Origin: Microbacterium sp. MYb72
GTDB lineage: Bacteria; Actinomycetota; Actinomycetes; Actinomycetales; Microbacteriaceae
Assembly: GCF_002979415.1 (NCBI RefSeq)
Contig: NZ_PCOT01000008.1
Coordinates: 62,001 to 126,000, forward strand
Length of the DNA: 64,000 nt
Direction of reading: 5' to 3'
Shown: one piece after another, positions 16,691 to 25,170 of the stretch
How positions within the stretch are numbered: the stretch's first letter is position 1
Layout of the letters: each line of letters starts with the position of its first letter
Notes under the pieces: model-generated
Databases searched by the model: none
The model's input: only the letters and a program-made list of their open reading frames with translations
What the model was told of the DNA's origin: nothing
Position numbers and translations under genes: made by a program

Positions 16691-16716
16691 TCGCGTCGGA
16701 ACAGCACGAGGTCGCG
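16658..16716. repeat. Right copy of the 59-bp direct repeat
   Basis: Matches 15307-15365 at 57 of 59 positions. It covers the last codons of fic (plus strand) and the last 15 codons of the intact DUF1801 gene (minus strand). The distance between copies is 1,351 bp, which defines the fic cassette. Confidence 0.85.
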
Positions 16717-17019
16717 AACGACATCGTCGGGGAGAGGATGCTCGAGCGTGAAGCGGATCGTGCCGGTGCTGACGTCGAAGCCGTCCAGTCGCGGTCGCAC
16801 GGCGGCCACGGCATCCGCGCTGAAGGGATACACGCCCAGGTGGGTCTTCGTGCGCATCACCGAGAGCAGCGCCTTGCCGTCGAGCAGCAGCGCGGGCATC
16901 CGGTATCCGGTGCCCTGCTCGGCCTCGGGCACGGCATCCGTCGCGATGCGGTAGACCCGGGCGATCGCCGACCTGTCGGCGTCGGCGAGGGTCGCGAGGT
17001 AGTCGTCGATGGTTCCCAT
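16672..17019 (-). CDS. DUF1801-family protein
   Basis: A 115-residue protein of the YdhG/DUF1801 type (TIDDYLATLADADRSAIARVYRIATDAVP, then GTGYRMPALLLDGKALLSVMRTKTHLGVYPF). The family has a compact alpha/beta fold with no firmly known biochemical function. The ATG at 17019 was preferred because CATCAT, a possible -10, lies six bases upstream; a GTG lies two codons further up. Its 3' end overlaps fic, and a partial second copy of that end lies upstream of fic. Confidence 0.85.
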   Translation of the reverse strand: MGTIDDYLATLADADRSAIARVYRIATDAVPEAEQGTGYRMPALLLDGKALLSVMRTKTHLGVYPFSADAVAAVRPRLDGFDVSTGTIRFTLEHPLPDDVVRDLVLFRRDQIIRR

Positions 17020-17092
17020 CGACACATGATGGCACCCCGGCCGAGTGGCCGGTGGATGAGCGCCGTAGTTAGTTCTGTGCTATGAATGATTC

Positions 17093-17923
17093 ATGACACA
17101 GACTCACACCTCCCGCGCCGCCGTGCTCGCGAAGCTCGTCCGCTTCGAGCGCCCCGAGCTGTCCCTCCCGTATGCGGGCGGGATGGATGCCGCCACGAGA
17201 GCCGCCGTCTTCGGCGCGACCCTCGACGAGTACGACACGGCGGTCGGGGAGCTCGCACAGCGGCGCGACGCTGCTGTCCAGCGCCTCGCGCAGCGGGACG
17301 ACGTGCGCGAGATCCTCGCCGACCCTCCGTTCGCCGCGGGGCAGACCGTCGTCGCGATCGGCGAGAGCACGACGGCCGACCGTGAGTCGTGGTTCGAGCT
17401 GATCGGTGCGCTGTTCGCCACAGAGCGTCCTGATCTCGGTCTCCGCTTCGTGAACCTCGCGGTGTCGGGCTCGACGACGACCCAGCTCCTCGGCGGCCTC
17501 GGCATGCTCCGCCGGGTGGACCCGTCGATCGTGTTCTGCATGATCGGCGCCAACGACGCCCGCCGCACGGGGGCTGCTCGCCTGGTCAGCGCCGAGGAGA
17601 CCCGACGCAACCTCGCGCTGATCCGCGACGCCGTGGCGGGAGTGCCGCGGGTGTGGCTGGCGCCCGTCCCGGTCGATGAGAATGCGATCGCCCGCTACCC
17701 GTACTTCGGCGGGGCGGGGATCCACTGGACCGAGCACGACAGGAGCGACACCGCCCGCGCGATCGCGGACGTCGCCGCATCCGACCTGGTGATCGACCCG
17801 GCGGATGCCGAGCAGCCGATCGCCCTCCTCGACGACGGTGTGCACCCCAGTGCCGATGGTCAGTTCGAGATCGCCGTGCACGTCCTGCGGGCGCTCGGCG
17901 CGGGAGGGGTGCCGCGGCTCTGA
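17093..17923 (+). CDS. SGNH/GDSL-type hydrolase
   Basis: A 276-residue cytoplasmic esterase-like protein. SGNH blocks are visible: block I as GESTT (Ser in place of the GDS motif), the glycine block in VSGSTTTQLL, block III GANDAR, and block V DDGVHPSADGQ with the catalytic Asp and His. An N-terminal extension of about 85 residues precedes the catalytic domain. The ATG at 17093 lies six bases after TATGAA and next to a 13-bp palindrome (17082-17094). Divergent from the DUF1801 gene. The substrate is unknown. Confidence 0.88.
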   Translation: MTQTHTSRAAVLAKLVRFERPELSLPYAGGMDAATRAAVFGATLDEYDTAVGELAQRRDAAVQRLAQRDDVREILADPPFAAGQTVVAIGESTTADRESWFELIGALFATERPDLGLRFVNLAVSGSTTTQLLGGLGMLRRVDPSIVFCMIGANDARRTGAARLVSAEETRRNLALIRDAVAGVPRVWLAPVPVDENAIARYPYFGGAGIHWTEHDRSDTARAIADVAASDLVIDPADAEQPIALLDDGVHPSADGQFEIAVHVLRALGAGGVPRL

Positions 17924-18018
17924 CCGAGGCCTCCTTCTGCCGCGCTCGGTCGCCCGGCTTGCTCTCGACCGGCGATCGTGAGCACTATGAGGAGGTCAGC
18001 AGGGCGGAGGGACGGTCG

Positions 18019-18675
18019 GTGAAGGATGTCTCGCGGCGCGGCCTGGCGCTCACGCTGCTGCTCGGACTCATCGCGGGATACATCGACGCGATCGGCTTCA
18101 TCGAGACCGGCGGGCTGTTCGTCTCGTTCATGAGCGGCAACTCGACCCAGGCCGGCGCCGAGCTGTGGGCGCAGGGTGCAGCGAGTGCACTGCCTCCTCT
18201 CGGGCTCGTCGCGGCGTTCGTCATCGGGGTCGCGGCGGGAGCTCTGTCACGAGGACCGGTCCGCACGAGGCGGTGGCGCGTGGTCGCGGGGGCGGCGGTC
18301 GCCGTGGCGATCTGCGGCATCATGGGTCTCCTGCAGCCCGGCGCCTTCTGGAGGTTCGCGCTGCTCGCCGCCGCCATGGGCGCGCTGAACACGCTGTATC
18401 TGTCGGAGGGCCGTGCACGCATCGCCATCACCTACGCCACGGGCACCCTCGTCAGCCTCGGCGTGGCACTCGCCGACCTGATCACGGGGCGTTCACGGAC
18501 CGCATGGCGACGGCCTCTCCTGCTGTGGGGCTCCCTCGCCGCCGGCGCCGTGGTGGGCGCGGGCGTGGAGCGACTGCTCCACGGGTGGGCGCTCCTCGTC
18601 GCGGCCGGTGCACTCGGCATCCTCGCCGTCGCGGTGGGAGCCATCAGGGAACGGTCCGTCCCGTCCGCCCCCTGA
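18019..18675 (+). CDS. DUF1275 (YoaK-like) membrane protein
   Basis: A 218-residue protein with about six transmembrane helices, starting with LTLLLGLIAGYIDAIGFIETGGLFVSFMSGNSTQ, the hallmark of DUF1275/YoaK proteins. The GTG at 18019 was chosen because GGAGGG lies 7 bp upstream; the frame is open 20 codons further but with no ribosome site. The next gene begins 24 bp after its stop. The transported substrate or function of the family is not established. Confidence 0.9.
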   Translation: MKDVSRRGLALTLLLGLIAGYIDAIGFIETGGLFVSFMSGNSTQAGAELWAQGAASALPPLGLVAAFVIGVAAGALSRGPVRTRRWRVVAGAAVAVAICGIMGLLQPGAFWRFALLAAAMGALNTLYLSEGRARIAITYATGTLVSLGVALADLITGRSRTAWRRPLLLWGSLAAGAVVGAGVERLLHGWALLVAAGALGILAVAVGAIRERSVPSAP

Positions 18676-18699
18676 GCACCCCGGCGATACGCTCGACGG

Positions 18700-19134
18700 G
18701 TGAGCGTTATCAGGGGTGCCGCACGACTCGTGAGCTGGACAGGACTGACGGCGGTCGGCGGTCTGCATCTCATCTGGGCGTCGGGATCGAGCTGGCCGGC
18801 GAAGAACCGCAGACGGCTCGCCTCCGCCACCGTCGGCAGCGCGGCCGCGATGCCGGATGCCGCCGCTACGGCTGTCGTCGCGGGCGCCGCGCTCGCCGCC
18901 GGGGCCGTCTCGGCCGGAGCGCTGGGCGAGGGGCGCATGGCGGTCGTCGTGCGTCGGCTCATCGCGACGGCTCTGCTCGCGCGGGCCGTCGTCGGAGGCG
19001 ACGTCGCCCTGAAGGCGCTCGGTCTTCCTCCCGCCGACAAACGGTTCCGAGAGCTCGACAATCGGTACTACCGTCCGCTCTGCGCCGTCCTCGGCATCGC
19101 GACGCTGATCGGCTCTCGCCGGTCGCGGCGCTGA
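18700..19134 (+). CDS. DUF3995-domain membrane protein
   Basis: A 144-residue protein with about four transmembrane helices. GGLHLIWASGSSWPAKNRR near the N-terminus is the DUF3995 signature. A GTG start lies six bases after TACGCT (18688-18693), so it is probably leaderless and has its own promoter despite the short distance to the YoaK-like gene. The function is unknown. Confidence 0.85.
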   Translation: MSVIRGAARLVSWTGLTAVGGLHLIWASGSSWPAKNRRRLASATVGSAAAMPDAAATAVVAGAALAAGAVSAGALGEGRMAVVVRRLIATALLARAVVGGDVALKALGLPPADKRFRELDNRYYRPLCAVLGIATLIGSRRSRR

Positions 19135-19135
19135 C

Positions 19136-19525
19136 TCAGCCCGCGGCGGGGGTGTCCGTCGTGTCGCGTCGGGGCAACGGGCCCGTCGACGCGTAGGAGC
19201 GCGCCTTGCCCTTCTTGCAGATCCAGGTCAGCACGTAGGCGATGATCAGAGCGGCGACGATGTACAGCGTGACCCAGAGGCCGCCCTGCGGGTCGAGAGC
19301 GAACTGCACCGACTCGTTCGCCCGCGAGTTGCCGCGGCCTCCGCCCAGCACGAGGAACCAGAAGAGCCCGAAGAGCAGCGAGACGACCGTCGCGATCCAG
19401 GCGAAGAAGCCTCCGACGGAGTACTTGCGCAGCACCGTGAAGAGCACGGCGAGGACGAGCACCAGCAGGTGACCGCCCACGATGGCGAAGAAGGTGGGGT
19501 CGTCGGCGACGGCACTGAGGTCCAT
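19136..19525 (-). CDS. Small membrane protein of the VWA lipoprotein operon
   Basis: A 129-residue protein with three transmembrane helices (FFAIVGGHLLVLVLAVLFTVL, FFAWIATVVSLLFGLFWFLVL and LWVTLYIVAALIIAYVLTWI) and a polar, basic C-terminal tail (CKKGKARSY). GAGAGGAC precedes its ATG. It is the third leftward gene after the VWA lipoprotein and TPM-like protein, 73 bp after the latter. I recognise no family. Confidence 0.75.
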   Translation of the reverse strand: MDLSAVADDPTFFAIVGGHLLVLVLAVLFTVLRKYSVGGFFAWIATVVSLLFGLFWFLVLGGGRGNSRANESVQFALDPQGGLWVTLYIVAALIIAYVLTWICKKGKARSYASTGPLPRRDTTDTPAAG

Positions 19526-19598
19526 GCCCGTCCTCTCTCATTGCATGTCCGGGATCGGCGAGGTCGCTCGAACGAGCTCGCCGACACAGTCTTGCAGG

Positions 19599-20603
19599 TC
19601 AGTCGCCCGAGCTCTGCTTGAACTGACGCTCCCAGTCGCGCAGCTCGCTGCGGCCGATCAGCGAGTCCAGCGACACCTGGAAGAGCAGACCCTTGCGGGC
19701 GTTGACCTGTTTGATGTTGTCGACGATCTGCGTGGTGACGGCGTTCAGCGCCTCGCGGACCTCGCCGATGCGCTCCTCCGGGTCGTCCCACAGATCGGGA
19801 CGAGTGAGCAGGTCGAGCAGGTAGTCCCGGTCGAGCGCCGCGACCAGTCGCGCGAGCTTGTCGGAGTACTCGGCCTCCGCCATCGCGCTCTGATCCTCGC
19901 CGGCCTTGGCGTCGAGGCGGGCGAACAGCTGCTCGATGTGCGAGGCGAGGGCGTCGATGCTCGCAGCCGTCTCCGCTGCGACCGGATTGCCGGAGACCGC
20001 CGCATACGAGGGAGCGAGTTCGCGCAGGCGGCTCACCCGCAGCCGGATGCCGGCGGGCACAGGATCCGTGTTCACCGGAGGCGACGCGGGTGCGCGGCGG
20101 CGGCGACGGGCGAGGAGTCCGATGGCCGTCCCTGCAGCGGCGATCAGCACGACGCCGCCGATGACGACCGGCATCAGGACGTCGGCGCCGCCCGTGCCGG
20201 GGGAGCCGCCTCCGGCCGGGATCTCCGCGGAGATCTCCTGCACGGTCTCGAGCAAGCCGCCTTTGAGGTCGGTGGCCGCCTTGGCATCGTTCTCGTTGGC
20301 GATCTTCAGCGCATCGTCCACGACCGAGGACTTGGCCGTGAGGTCCTTGCCGACCGCGACGATCACCGTCGGCTGCGACGCAGCGTCCGACAGCTTGTCC
20401 ACGATGTATGAGTCATACGGAATGTTCTCGCGCGCCGCGTCCGGGAGCACCACGACCACGACGTTGGACGGCACCGAACCGGAGAGCTCCTCCTGCAGGC
20501 TCTGCCAGCCCTTCACCTGGTGGTCGACGTAGACGTTCGTCGATCCGATGGCGTCGATCGCGGGATCGAGCCAGGGGTTGCCGGTCGCACTGAGCTGGTG
20601 CAT
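19599..20603 (-). CDS. Membrane protein with extracytoplasmic TPM-like domain and cytoplasmic helical domain
   Basis: A 334-residue protein. Residues 1-150 form an alpha/beta domain (NVVVVVLPDAARENIPYDSY, then TVIVAVGKDLTAKSSVVDD) resembling TPM/Rv1476-like domains. One transmembrane helix follows (about 155-180), then an arginine cluster and a coiled helical C-terminus. That C-terminus resembles XpaC-type proteins only loosely. The ATG at 20603 is 8 bp after the stop of the VWA lipoprotein gene and is preceded by GAGGTCG, so the two are probably co-translated. No signal peptide is seen, so the N-terminal domain's side is uncertain. Confidence 0.75.
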   Translation of the reverse strand: MHQLSATGNPWLDPAIDAIGSTNVYVDHQVKGWQSLQEELSGSVPSNVVVVVLPDAARENIPYDSYIVDKLSDAASQPTVIVAVGKDLTAKSSVVDDALKIANENDAKAATDLKGGLLETVQEISAEIPAGGGSPGTGGADVLMPVVIGGVVLIAAAGTAIGLLARRRRRAPASPPVNTDPVPAGIRLRVSRLRELAPSYAAVSGNPVAAETAASIDALASHIEQLFARLDAKAGEDQSAMAEAEYSDKLARLVAALDRDYLLDLLTRPDLWDDPEERIGEVREALNAVTTQIVDNIKQVNARKGLLFQVSLDSLIGRSELRDWERQFKQSSGD

Positions 20604-20610
20604 CTCGACC

Positions 20611-22455
20611 TCAGAAGTTGTTGATGACGGACGCGAACACGAGGTCGATGCGCTCGGCGTTCGACGCGTCGAAGAGCTGTCCGCCCGTGGCATCCGCGAT
20701 CCGCTGCAGAGCGGAGGTGTCGGCGCCCTCTCCATACGCGATCGGGAATATGCGCACCGGAGCGTCGGATCCGCCCTCCTTCGTGCTCTTCCCGATCTTC
20801 GCGATCAGGGAGTCGAGCGACGTCGTGGAGTCGGTGTCCTCGCCGTCGGAGAGCACGACGATCGCGTTGATGCGACCGGGTTCTGCGCGCTTGCTCATCG
20901 CCTCGTACGCCGTGAGGATCGCGTCGTACAGCGGGGTCCCGTTGCGCTGGGCGTAGTGCAGGTCATCCAGTGAGGAGTCGAGCTTCTCGCCGTCGGCGCC
21001 CAGCGCCGTGACGTCGCGCAGCACCTGTATGCCATCACCGGCATCCGATGAGATCCCGGTCGTGAACGCCCACACGCCGACCTCGTCGGTCGGGCGGAAG
21101 TGGTCGAGGGTCGTCTGCGCGCCCTGGATGGCGCCGTCGAGCCGCGAGCGGCCGTCGCCGATCGGATCGTCCATCGAGCCGGAGATGTCGATGAGCTCCA
21201 GGACGGACGAGGGCTTGCGCACCTGCGTCCACTGATCGATGGCGGTGGAGATCACGTCGACGTCGGGCTTGGGGAGCGTCACCGCGGGCTGGTCGGGGTC
21301 GACGCCGTAGTTGGCGGTGAAGAGCTTGCCCAGAGGCACCGATTCGTCGAGCGGGCGGAAGCCGTACGTCGGCAGGATCTTCTGAGCCTCGGTGGTCTGC
21401 AGGAACGCCGCGAACGCCTCGCCCGCCGTGCGCTGCTCCGGAGTCACCCAGTCCGCGCCGAGCACGGTCACCGGGTTGTCGGACCACATCGAGCCCCCGG
21501 TCGGGTAGACCGCGACGAGCTTGGTCTTCGGCGGGACCAGGGTCTCACCGGGCTGCACCGTGTGCGAGTCGGGGTTGCCCTGGTTGTAGTTGAGCAGCGA
21601 CGTCTCCTCGAGGGCGACGGCCGAGACGTAGGCGGATCCGTTGGAGCCGTTCTGCGTCTCGTCATAGAGGGTCGACAGCACGTTGCCGGTGGTGTCGCCG
21701 TAGTGGATCACGCACTCCTCGAACACGCGCGAGAAGTCGGCCGCAGCATCCACGTCGGCGGACGTCAGGTCGGCGGACTTGCCGGACGCCTCGTACGACT
21801 GCATCAGGATCGTCGAGAGCCCCGTCGTCGAGGTGTTCGGGTTGGTCTTGGAGATCTTGAATGCGCCCCAGATGTCCTTGCCGACGCTGCCCCAGCCGTC
21901 CGGATCCTGGCAGAGCTTCGACAGGTCGGTGATGCTGATGGGCGTGTTCGGCCAGCCGAGCGCCTTGGCCATCGGCTCCGGCATGCCGAACACGACGGGC
22001 GTGCGCGTGAAGGACTTCGGGTCGCCCACGAGGTTGGCGGAGGCGGCCGCGGCGACGCGGTCGGTCCACACGGTGGAGGCCGGCGACCACAGCGTGGGCC
22101 ACAGGTCGCGGTCGTCGCTCGGCCAGTCGTCTCCCGAGGTGAGATACCGCGCGGCGTTGCCGGACGAGACGTTGATCGGGCGGACCGTCGCGCACGTGCC
22201 GAGCTTCTTGTGCTCGGGCGAGTCCTTGAACGCCGTCGCGAGCGCGTCGAGCATGTTGACCTTCTCGGAGGAGGTCGCGATGGTGACGTGGGTGCACCCG
22301 TCGTCGGGGAAGCCCTGGCCTTCGCCGTTCGTGCCGCCGCCGTCGTCTCCGCCGAACGAGCAGGCGGAGAGGGTCAGTGCGACGATCGCAGACATGGCGA
22401 TGACCGCCGGGGTCCGTCGGCCGAGGAATCTTCGTGCGGTGCGAGGCGCGCTCAT
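20611..22455 (-). CDS. Lipoprotein with substrate-binding and von Willebrand A domains
   Basis: A 614-residue lipoprotein. The signal peptide ends in LSAC with Cys32 as lipidation site, followed by a glycine/aspartate linker. Residues about 50-400 resemble a periplasmic-binding-protein fold. A VWA domain follows from about residue 410 with a MIDAS motif, DISGSMDD, and later VLSDGEDTDS. VWA domains bind partners through a metal ion. The ATG at 22455 is six bases after TACCCT, consistent with a leaderless message; the frame is open 12 codons upstream. It heads a three-gene operon with the TPM-like and small membrane proteins. The ligand is unknown. Confidence 0.88.
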   Translation of the reverse strand: MSAPRTARRFLGRRTPAVIAMSAIVALTLSACSFGGDDGGGTNGEGQGFPDDGCTHVTIATSSEKVNMLDALATAFKDSPEHKKLGTCATVRPINVSSGNAARYLTSGDDWPSDDRDLWPTLWSPASTVWTDRVAAAASANLVGDPKSFTRTPVVFGMPEPMAKALGWPNTPISITDLSKLCQDPDGWGSVGKDIWGAFKISKTNPNTSTTGLSTILMQSYEASGKSADLTSADVDAAADFSRVFEECVIHYGDTTGNVLSTLYDETQNGSNGSAYVSAVALEETSLLNYNQGNPDSHTVQPGETLVPPKTKLVAVYPTGGSMWSDNPVTVLGADWVTPEQRTAGEAFAAFLQTTEAQKILPTYGFRPLDESVPLGKLFTANYGVDPDQPAVTLPKPDVDVISTAIDQWTQVRKPSSVLELIDISGSMDDPIGDGRSRLDGAIQGAQTTLDHFRPTDEVGVWAFTTGISSDAGDGIQVLRDVTALGADGEKLDSSLDDLHYAQRNGTPLYDAILTAYEAMSKRAEPGRINAIVVLSDGEDTDSTTSLDSLIAKIGKSTKEGGSDAPVRIFPIAYGEGADTSALQRIADATGGQLFDASNAERIDLVFASVINNF

Positions 22456-22500
22456 GGGCCTAGGGTATCCAGATAATCGCCTCCCGATCACTGGTCGGCG

Positions 22501-22950
22501 TCAGGCGAGCGCGACGCTCCCCTGCAGCGCGTGCACGACGGGGGCCAGCTCGGGCTGATCCGCGGCCTCGCCGAGCGTGCGCTCCAAGGCCTCGTCGTGG
22601 ATGGGGTGCGCCTTCTCGTAGAGCGACTGACCCGCCGCGGTGAGCTCGGTGTAGATGCCGCGGCGGTCGTCTGCGCAGAGGATGCGGGTCAGCAGACCCC
22701 GGTCTTCCAGGCGGGTGACGAGGCGGGTCGTGGCGCTCGGGCTCAGTGCGGTGGCGCGCGCCAGCTGCTGCATCCGCATGTGCCAGCCGTCTTGCCTGCT
22801 GAGCGCGTCGAGAACGGTGTACTCGACGACGGAGAGGTCGACCGAGGAGCCGAGCGCGCGCTCCAGCTCGGCCTCGATGATGCCGTGCAGGGCGGCGAGC
22901 GTGCGCCATCCGCGGGCGCGGATCTCGACGGCGTCGTCGGAGATGCCCAT
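22501..22950 (-). CDS. MarR family transcriptional regulator
   Basis: A 149-residue MarR regulator with the usual winged helix (MRMQQLARATALSPSATTRLVTRLEDRGLL, then DDRRGIYTELT). The ATG at 22950 was chosen because GGGAGGA lies just upstream. Divergent from an MFS efflux gene with a repeat-rich 105-bp region between. It probably represses both genes and is released by a small-molecule substrate of the pump. Confidence 0.93.
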   Translation of the reverse strand: MGISDDAVEIRARGWRTLAALHGIIEAELERALGSSVDLSVVEYTVLDALSRQDGWHMRMQQLARATALSPSATTRLVTRLEDRGLLTRILCADDRRGIYTELTAAGQSLYEKAHPIHDEALERTLGEAADQPELAPVVHALQGSVALA

Positions 22951-22960
22951 GTGTCCTCCC

Positions 22961-23040
22961 AAAGTAGTTGCTTGCGCGGAATAGTTGCGTGTGCAATGAT
23001 TAATGCTCGCAACGCAATATCCCGCGTACGCAACTACTTT
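22961..23040. promoter_or_regulatory. MarR-type operators between marR and MFS genes
   Basis: AAAGTAGTTGC (22961-22971) is repeated in perfect inverted form at 23030-23040. Between them TTGCGTGTGCAA (22985-22996) is itself a palindrome with TTGC/GCAA arms, a shape typical of MarR sites. GCAACGCAAT adds a further half-site. The region therefore holds two or three candidate binding sites covering both promoters. Confidence 0.7.
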
Positions 23041-23055
23041 AGCAGAGAGCACCCC

Positions 23056-24246
23056 ATGCCACTCGGACTCATCGCACTCGCCATCGGCGCCTTCGGAATC
23101 GGACTCACCGAGTTCGTGATCATGGGCCTCCTCCCCGAGGTCGCAGCGAGCTTCGGCGTGACCGAGGCCACCGCGGGCTGGCTCATCTCCGGCTACGCGC
23201 TCAGCGTGGTCGTCGGAGCCCTCGGCCTGACGGCCGCGACCACACGGCTGCCCCGCAAGCCGGTGCTGCTCGGACTGGTCGTCCTCTTCATCGCCGGCAA
23301 CGCGCTCACGGCCCTCGCACCCGACTACACGACCGCCATGATCGGCCGCATCATCGCCGCCCTGTGCCACGGCGCGTTCTTCGGCATCGGCTCGGTCGTC
23401 GCCGCCGACCTCGTCGCCCCGGACAAGAAGGCGCGCGCCATCGCGATCATGTTCACCGGACTCACCGCGGCCAACGTCTTCGGCGTGCCGTTCGGCACCT
23501 TCATCGGCCAGCAGTTCGGGTGGCGGGCGACGTTCTGGGCGATCTCCGCCATCGGCATCCTCGCGTTCGCCGGCATCGCCGCTCTCGTCACCGTTCCGCG
23601 TGCCGGTGGAGCGACCGTGAGCCTCCGGCACGAGCTCCGCGCCTTCCGCTCCGGACAGGTCTGGCTCTCGCTCACCGTCACCGTGCTCGCCTACGGGGGC
23701 ATGTTCGGCGCCTTCACCTACATCGCCTACACGCTCACAGGGGTCACCGGCTTCGCGGCATCCGCCGTGCCGTGGCTGCTCGTGCTCTTCGGCGTCGGCC
23801 TCGTCGTGGGCAACGTCGTGGGAGGCCGGCTCGCCGACCGCTCCATCGACCGCACGCTCCTCGGCTTCACCGCCGCTCTCCTCGTCGTGCTGGTCGCCTT
23901 CGCGCTGCTCGCCTGGTCGCAGCCGGCCACGATCGCCGTCCTCGTGCTCCTCGGGGCCTTCGGCTTCGGCACGGTTCCCGGACTCCAGAGCCGCATCATG
24001 CAGTACGCCGGCGGGGCGCCCACGCTGGCCTCCGGAGCCAACATCGGGGCGTTCAACGTCGGCAACGCGCTGGGAGCCTGGGCGGGCGGCCTCGGCATCG
24101 CGGCGGGTCTCGGCTACACATCGCCCATCTGGATCGGCGCCGCGATCACGGCATCCGGACTCGTCGTGATGGCGATCGCCGCCCTCACCGCGCGCTCTTC
24201 CACCCCGTCGGCCACCACCGCGACCCTGCGTAGCGTCGCAGCCTGA
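23056..24246 (+). CDS. MFS efflux transporter (DHA1/AraJ-like)
   Basis: A 396-residue protein with 12 predicted transmembrane helices of the DHA1 drug:H+ antiporter group. It opens with LIALAIGAFGIGLTEFVIMGLLPEVA, characteristic of AraJ/YdhP-type exporters. A basic loop, TRLPRKPVL, corresponds to the MFS motif A region. Divergent from marR, which probably controls it. The substrate is unknown, probably a small toxic compound or sugar. Confidence 0.92.
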   Translation: MPLGLIALAIGAFGIGLTEFVIMGLLPEVAASFGVTEATAGWLISGYALSVVVGALGLTAATTRLPRKPVLLGLVVLFIAGNALTALAPDYTTAMIGRIIAALCHGAFFGIGSVVAADLVAPDKKARAIAIMFTGLTAANVFGVPFGTFIGQQFGWRATFWAISAIGILAFAGIAALVTVPRAGGATVSLRHELRAFRSGQVWLSLTVTVLAYGGMFGAFTYIAYTLTGVTGFAASAVPWLLVLFGVGLVVGNVVGGRLADRSIDRTLLGFTAALLVVLVAFALLAWSQPATIAVLVLLGAFGFGTVPGLQSRIMQYAGGAPTLASGANIGAFNVGNALGAWAGGLGIAAGLGYTSPIWIGAAITASGLVVMAIAALTARSSTPSATTATLRSVAA

Positions 24247-24273
24247 CGTCTCCCTCGTCGAGCCGCCGCGCTC

Positions 24274-24334
24274 GTTCAGGTCGCAGACCTGGTCGCGAAT
24301 CGGCTCGAATCGTGACCAGGTTCGCGAGCTGAAC
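24274..24334. terminator. Bidirectional hairpin terminator
   Basis: A 21-bp inverted repeat (18 of 21 paired) with arms at 24274-24294 and 24314-24334, beginning GTTCAGG and ending CTGAAC. It sits between the convergent MFS and shikimate-dehydrogenase-family genes. Confidence 0.75.
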
Positions 24335-24351
24335 AGGTGCTCCGTGGGGTG

Positions 24352-25170
24352 CTACTGCGCCCGCATGAACTCCTCGGCCCCCTGCACCTGCGCGGGTGTC
24401 GGGCGGATGCCGGTGTAGAGCACGAACTGCTCGAGCGCCTGCAGCGTCGCGACCTCCGCGCCGTTGATCACGGTCTTGCCCGCGGCGCGCCCCGCCTTCA
24501 CGAGCGGAGTGTCAGCGGGCAGCGCCACCACGTCGAAGACCACGGATGCCGCGGCGATCTGCTCCTCGGTGAACGACAGCGAGTGCTCCTCGGCTCCTCC
24601 GACCATGCCGATGGGCGTGATGTTCACGATGACGTCGGCCGTGGCGGTGGCGGCATCCGCCGTCCACGCGAAGCCGTAGAGGTCGGCCAGGGCCCGCCCG
24701 TTCTGCTCGTTGCGGGCGATGATCGTCACGCGGGAGAAGCCCGCGTCGCGGAAGGCGGCCGCCGTGGCCTTGGCCATCCCGCCCGAACCCCGCAGCAGAA
24801 CGGACGACGCCGGGTCGAGGGCATTGCGCTCGATGAGCTGGGCGATCGCGGAGTAGTCGGTGTTGTACGCGGTGAGCACGCCGTCATCGTTCACGATCGT
24901 GTTCACCGAGTCGATGGCCGTCGCCGATGCGTCCATGCGGTCGACGAGCGCGATCACGTCTTCCTTGTAGGGCATCGAGATCGCGCAGCCGCGGATGCCG
25001 AGGCCGCGGACTCCGGCGATCGCCTGAGCGAGATCGGTGGGCGCGAACGCCTTGTAGATCCAGTTGAGTCCGAGCTCCTCGTACAGGAAGTTGTGGAACC
25101 GGGTCCCGTTGTTGCTCGGACGCGCCGAGAGCGAGATGCACAACGTCATGTCCTTGTTCAGCATGGTCAC
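24352..25170 (-). CDS. Shikimate 5-dehydrogenase family protein
   Basis: A 272-residue oxidoreductase. The N-terminal substrate domain has SLSARPSNNGTRFHNFLY and the catalytic Lys region ISMPYKEDVI (classical AroE: SVTxPxK). The Rossmann part has LLRGSGGMAKATAAAF. The variant motifs place it among shikimate/quinate dehydrogenase relatives rather than core AroE. The GTG start at 25170 lies six bases after TAGCCT, suggesting a leaderless message; an ATG lies two codons downstream. Confidence 0.88.
   Translation of the reverse strand: MTMLNKDMTLCISLSARPSNNGTRFHNFLYEELGLNWIYKAFAPTDLAQAIAGVRGLGIRGCAISMPYKEDVIALVDRMDASATAIDSVNTIVNDDGVLTAYNTDYSAIAQLIERNALDPASSVLLRGSGGMAKATAAAFRDAGFSRVTIIARNEQNGRALADLYGFAWTADAATATADVIVNITPIGMVGGAEEHSLSFTEEQIAAASVVFDVVALPADTPLVKAGRAAGKTVINGAEVATLQALEQFVLYTGIRPTPAQVQGAEEFMRAQ

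Noticed and set aside
15307..16716. An insertion sequence or integron carrying fic
   Set aside because: No transposase or integrase and no terminal inverted repeats are present. The flanks are explained by duplication of the DUF1801 gene end.
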